Below are positions 63,480-64,000 of a DNA stretch of 64,000 nt, piece after piece. Origin of the DNA: Oryzomonas sp. GTDB lineage: Bacteria; Desulfobacterota; Desulfuromonadia; Geobacterales; Pseudopelobacteraceae. The DNA lies in contig JARLHN010000038.1 of assembly GCA_031292255.1 (NCBI GenBank), forward strand, positions 49,324 to 113,323. The letters run 5' to 3'. The translations under genes and the position numbers were made by a program. Position 1 is the first letter of the stretch. Each line of letters starts with the position of its first letter. Under the pieces are notes generated by a model that saw only the letters and a program-made list of their open reading frames with translations, had not been told where the DNA came from and ran no database searches.

Positions 63480-64000
63480 TCAGTGTATCCGGAGGATGGT
63501 TTCCAGTGCCTTCCGGTAGGCGGCCACGGCCTCCTGCGGCTTCTTCTGCCCTTCGAACACCCGCCCCTTGTACACATACAGGTTATAGTCCAACGGATTG
63601 ATCCGCTCCGCCTCGTCGAACATCTTCAGCGCCTGCTCCAGCTTGTCCTGCCTGCCGTAGGCGAAACCGGCATAGTAGTAACAGGGCGTGTAGGATTCGT
63701 CCGCCTTCAGGGCGCTCTCCAACAAGGCCTGGCCCTCTGTCAGATGATTGTCGTCGAACAATAGCAGCGCCGATTCGCACAGGGCAATGACTTGGTTCGG
63801 CTCTTTCGCGAGAGCCTCCTTGAACTGGGACCCGGCCAGCTCCTTGTCGCCCCGCTGCTGATAGAACCTGCCCAGGCTGATATGGGGGAGGACGAAGTTC
63901 GGATCAGCCTCAATGGCTTTTTTGAACCACATCTCGGCGCTCTCGGCCATGCGCCCCGATCTCAGGGTGTTCTTGCCCATGTTGTAGAACCGAAGCGCGC
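63480..64000 (-). CDS. TPR-repeat protein, 5' part beyond the window
   Basis: About 173 residues are visible and the frame is open through the right edge (an internal Met at 63980 is not the true start). At least four TPR units are present: AEMWFKKAIEADPNFVLPHISLGRFYQQRGDKELAGSQFKEALAKEPNQ; ALLLFDDNHLTEGQALLESALKADES; YYAGFAYGRQDKLEQALKMFDEAERINP; YVYKGRVFEGQKKPQEAVAAYRKAL. It is a protein-interaction scaffold; nothing more can be said. Confidence 0.85.
   Translation of the reverse strand, partial: ALRFYNMGKNTLRSGRMAESAEMWFKKAIEADPNFVLPHISLGRFYQQRGDKELAGSQFKEALAKEPNQVIALCESALLLFDDNHLTEGQALLESALKADESYTPCYYYAGFAYGRQDKLEQALKMFDEAERINPLDYNLYVYKGRVFEGQKKPQEAVAAYRKALETILRIH

Noticed and set aside
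63980-64000. Start codon of the right-edge TPR gene
   Set aside because: The Met at 63980 is internal: the frame continues upstream through the edge with TPR-like residues.

Overview
The window looks like a chromosomal segment from a member of the Geobacter group (Desulfuromonadota/Geobacterales). The evidence is a split short type IV pilin (PilA-N followed by a separate PilA-C-like protein) next to a PilR-type sigma-54 activator, the queA-tgt-yajC-secD-secF order, high GC in most genes, and many C/G-rich palindromic intergenic repeats. Species assignment is inference. I saw no tRNA, rRNA or CRISPR array.

Layout. 0-8.7 kb (minus strand): a pilin locus, read in the order pilR, a second short pilin, pilA-N, pilA-C and a terminator, followed by a three-gene glycosylation-type cluster (TMTC-like membrane protein, a duplicated TPR/GT41 protein, a GT2 enzyme cut by the window edge). 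A sigma-54 promoter and an inverted repeat lie upstream of pilA-N. 8.9-12 kb: a three-gene MacAB/Lol-like ABC exporter. 12.4-17.2 kb (plus strand): housekeeping enolase, then a fluoride riboswitch with promoter and terminator controlling a HAD protein, the CrcB/Fluc fluoride channel, a DUF190 protein, a second enolase and a DUF486 membrane protein. 17.3-29.6 kb (minus): hrpB, a cation diffusion facilitator, recJ, a TPR protein, secF-secD-yajC, tgt-queA and a SpoIID-like protein. 29.8-31.7 kb (plus): oppD/oppF ATPases without permeases. 31.7-32.5 kb: a dead REP-associated transposase fragment and an ArsR-family regulator with a visible promoter/operator. 32.5-35.3 kb (minus): bioF-bioH-bioC. 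35.5-48.4 kb (minus): a surface polysaccharide locus (mannose-1-phosphate guanylyltransferase, separate cupin isomerase, rfbD, rfbB, GT9, FAD enzyme, two GT4, Wzt/Wzm-type transporter, GT2, UbiA-type prenyltransferase), with an AT-rich middle part. 48.5-52.5 kb (minus): HDOD protein, DUF815 ATPase, two uncharacterised proteins and an M29 aminopeptidase. 52.6-64 kb: dut, an M16 peptidase, rfbC, an MFS transporter, a HAD nucleotidase-like protein, DUF3047, YtxH, a YpdA-like flavoprotein, htpG, a DUF342/FapA protein and a partial TPR protein.

How the parts fit. The fluoride block reads as one regulated detoxification unit: a fluoride-sensing leader, a fluoride exporter, and a spare copy of enolase, the classical glycolytic target of fluoride, placed immediately beside the housekeeping enolase. 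The pilin block pairs two tandem short pilins with three genes that look like protein-glycosylation machinery. Several small non-coding elements with terminal inverted repeats (about 100-160 bp) are scattered between genes and appear to belong to several mobile (MITE-like) families.
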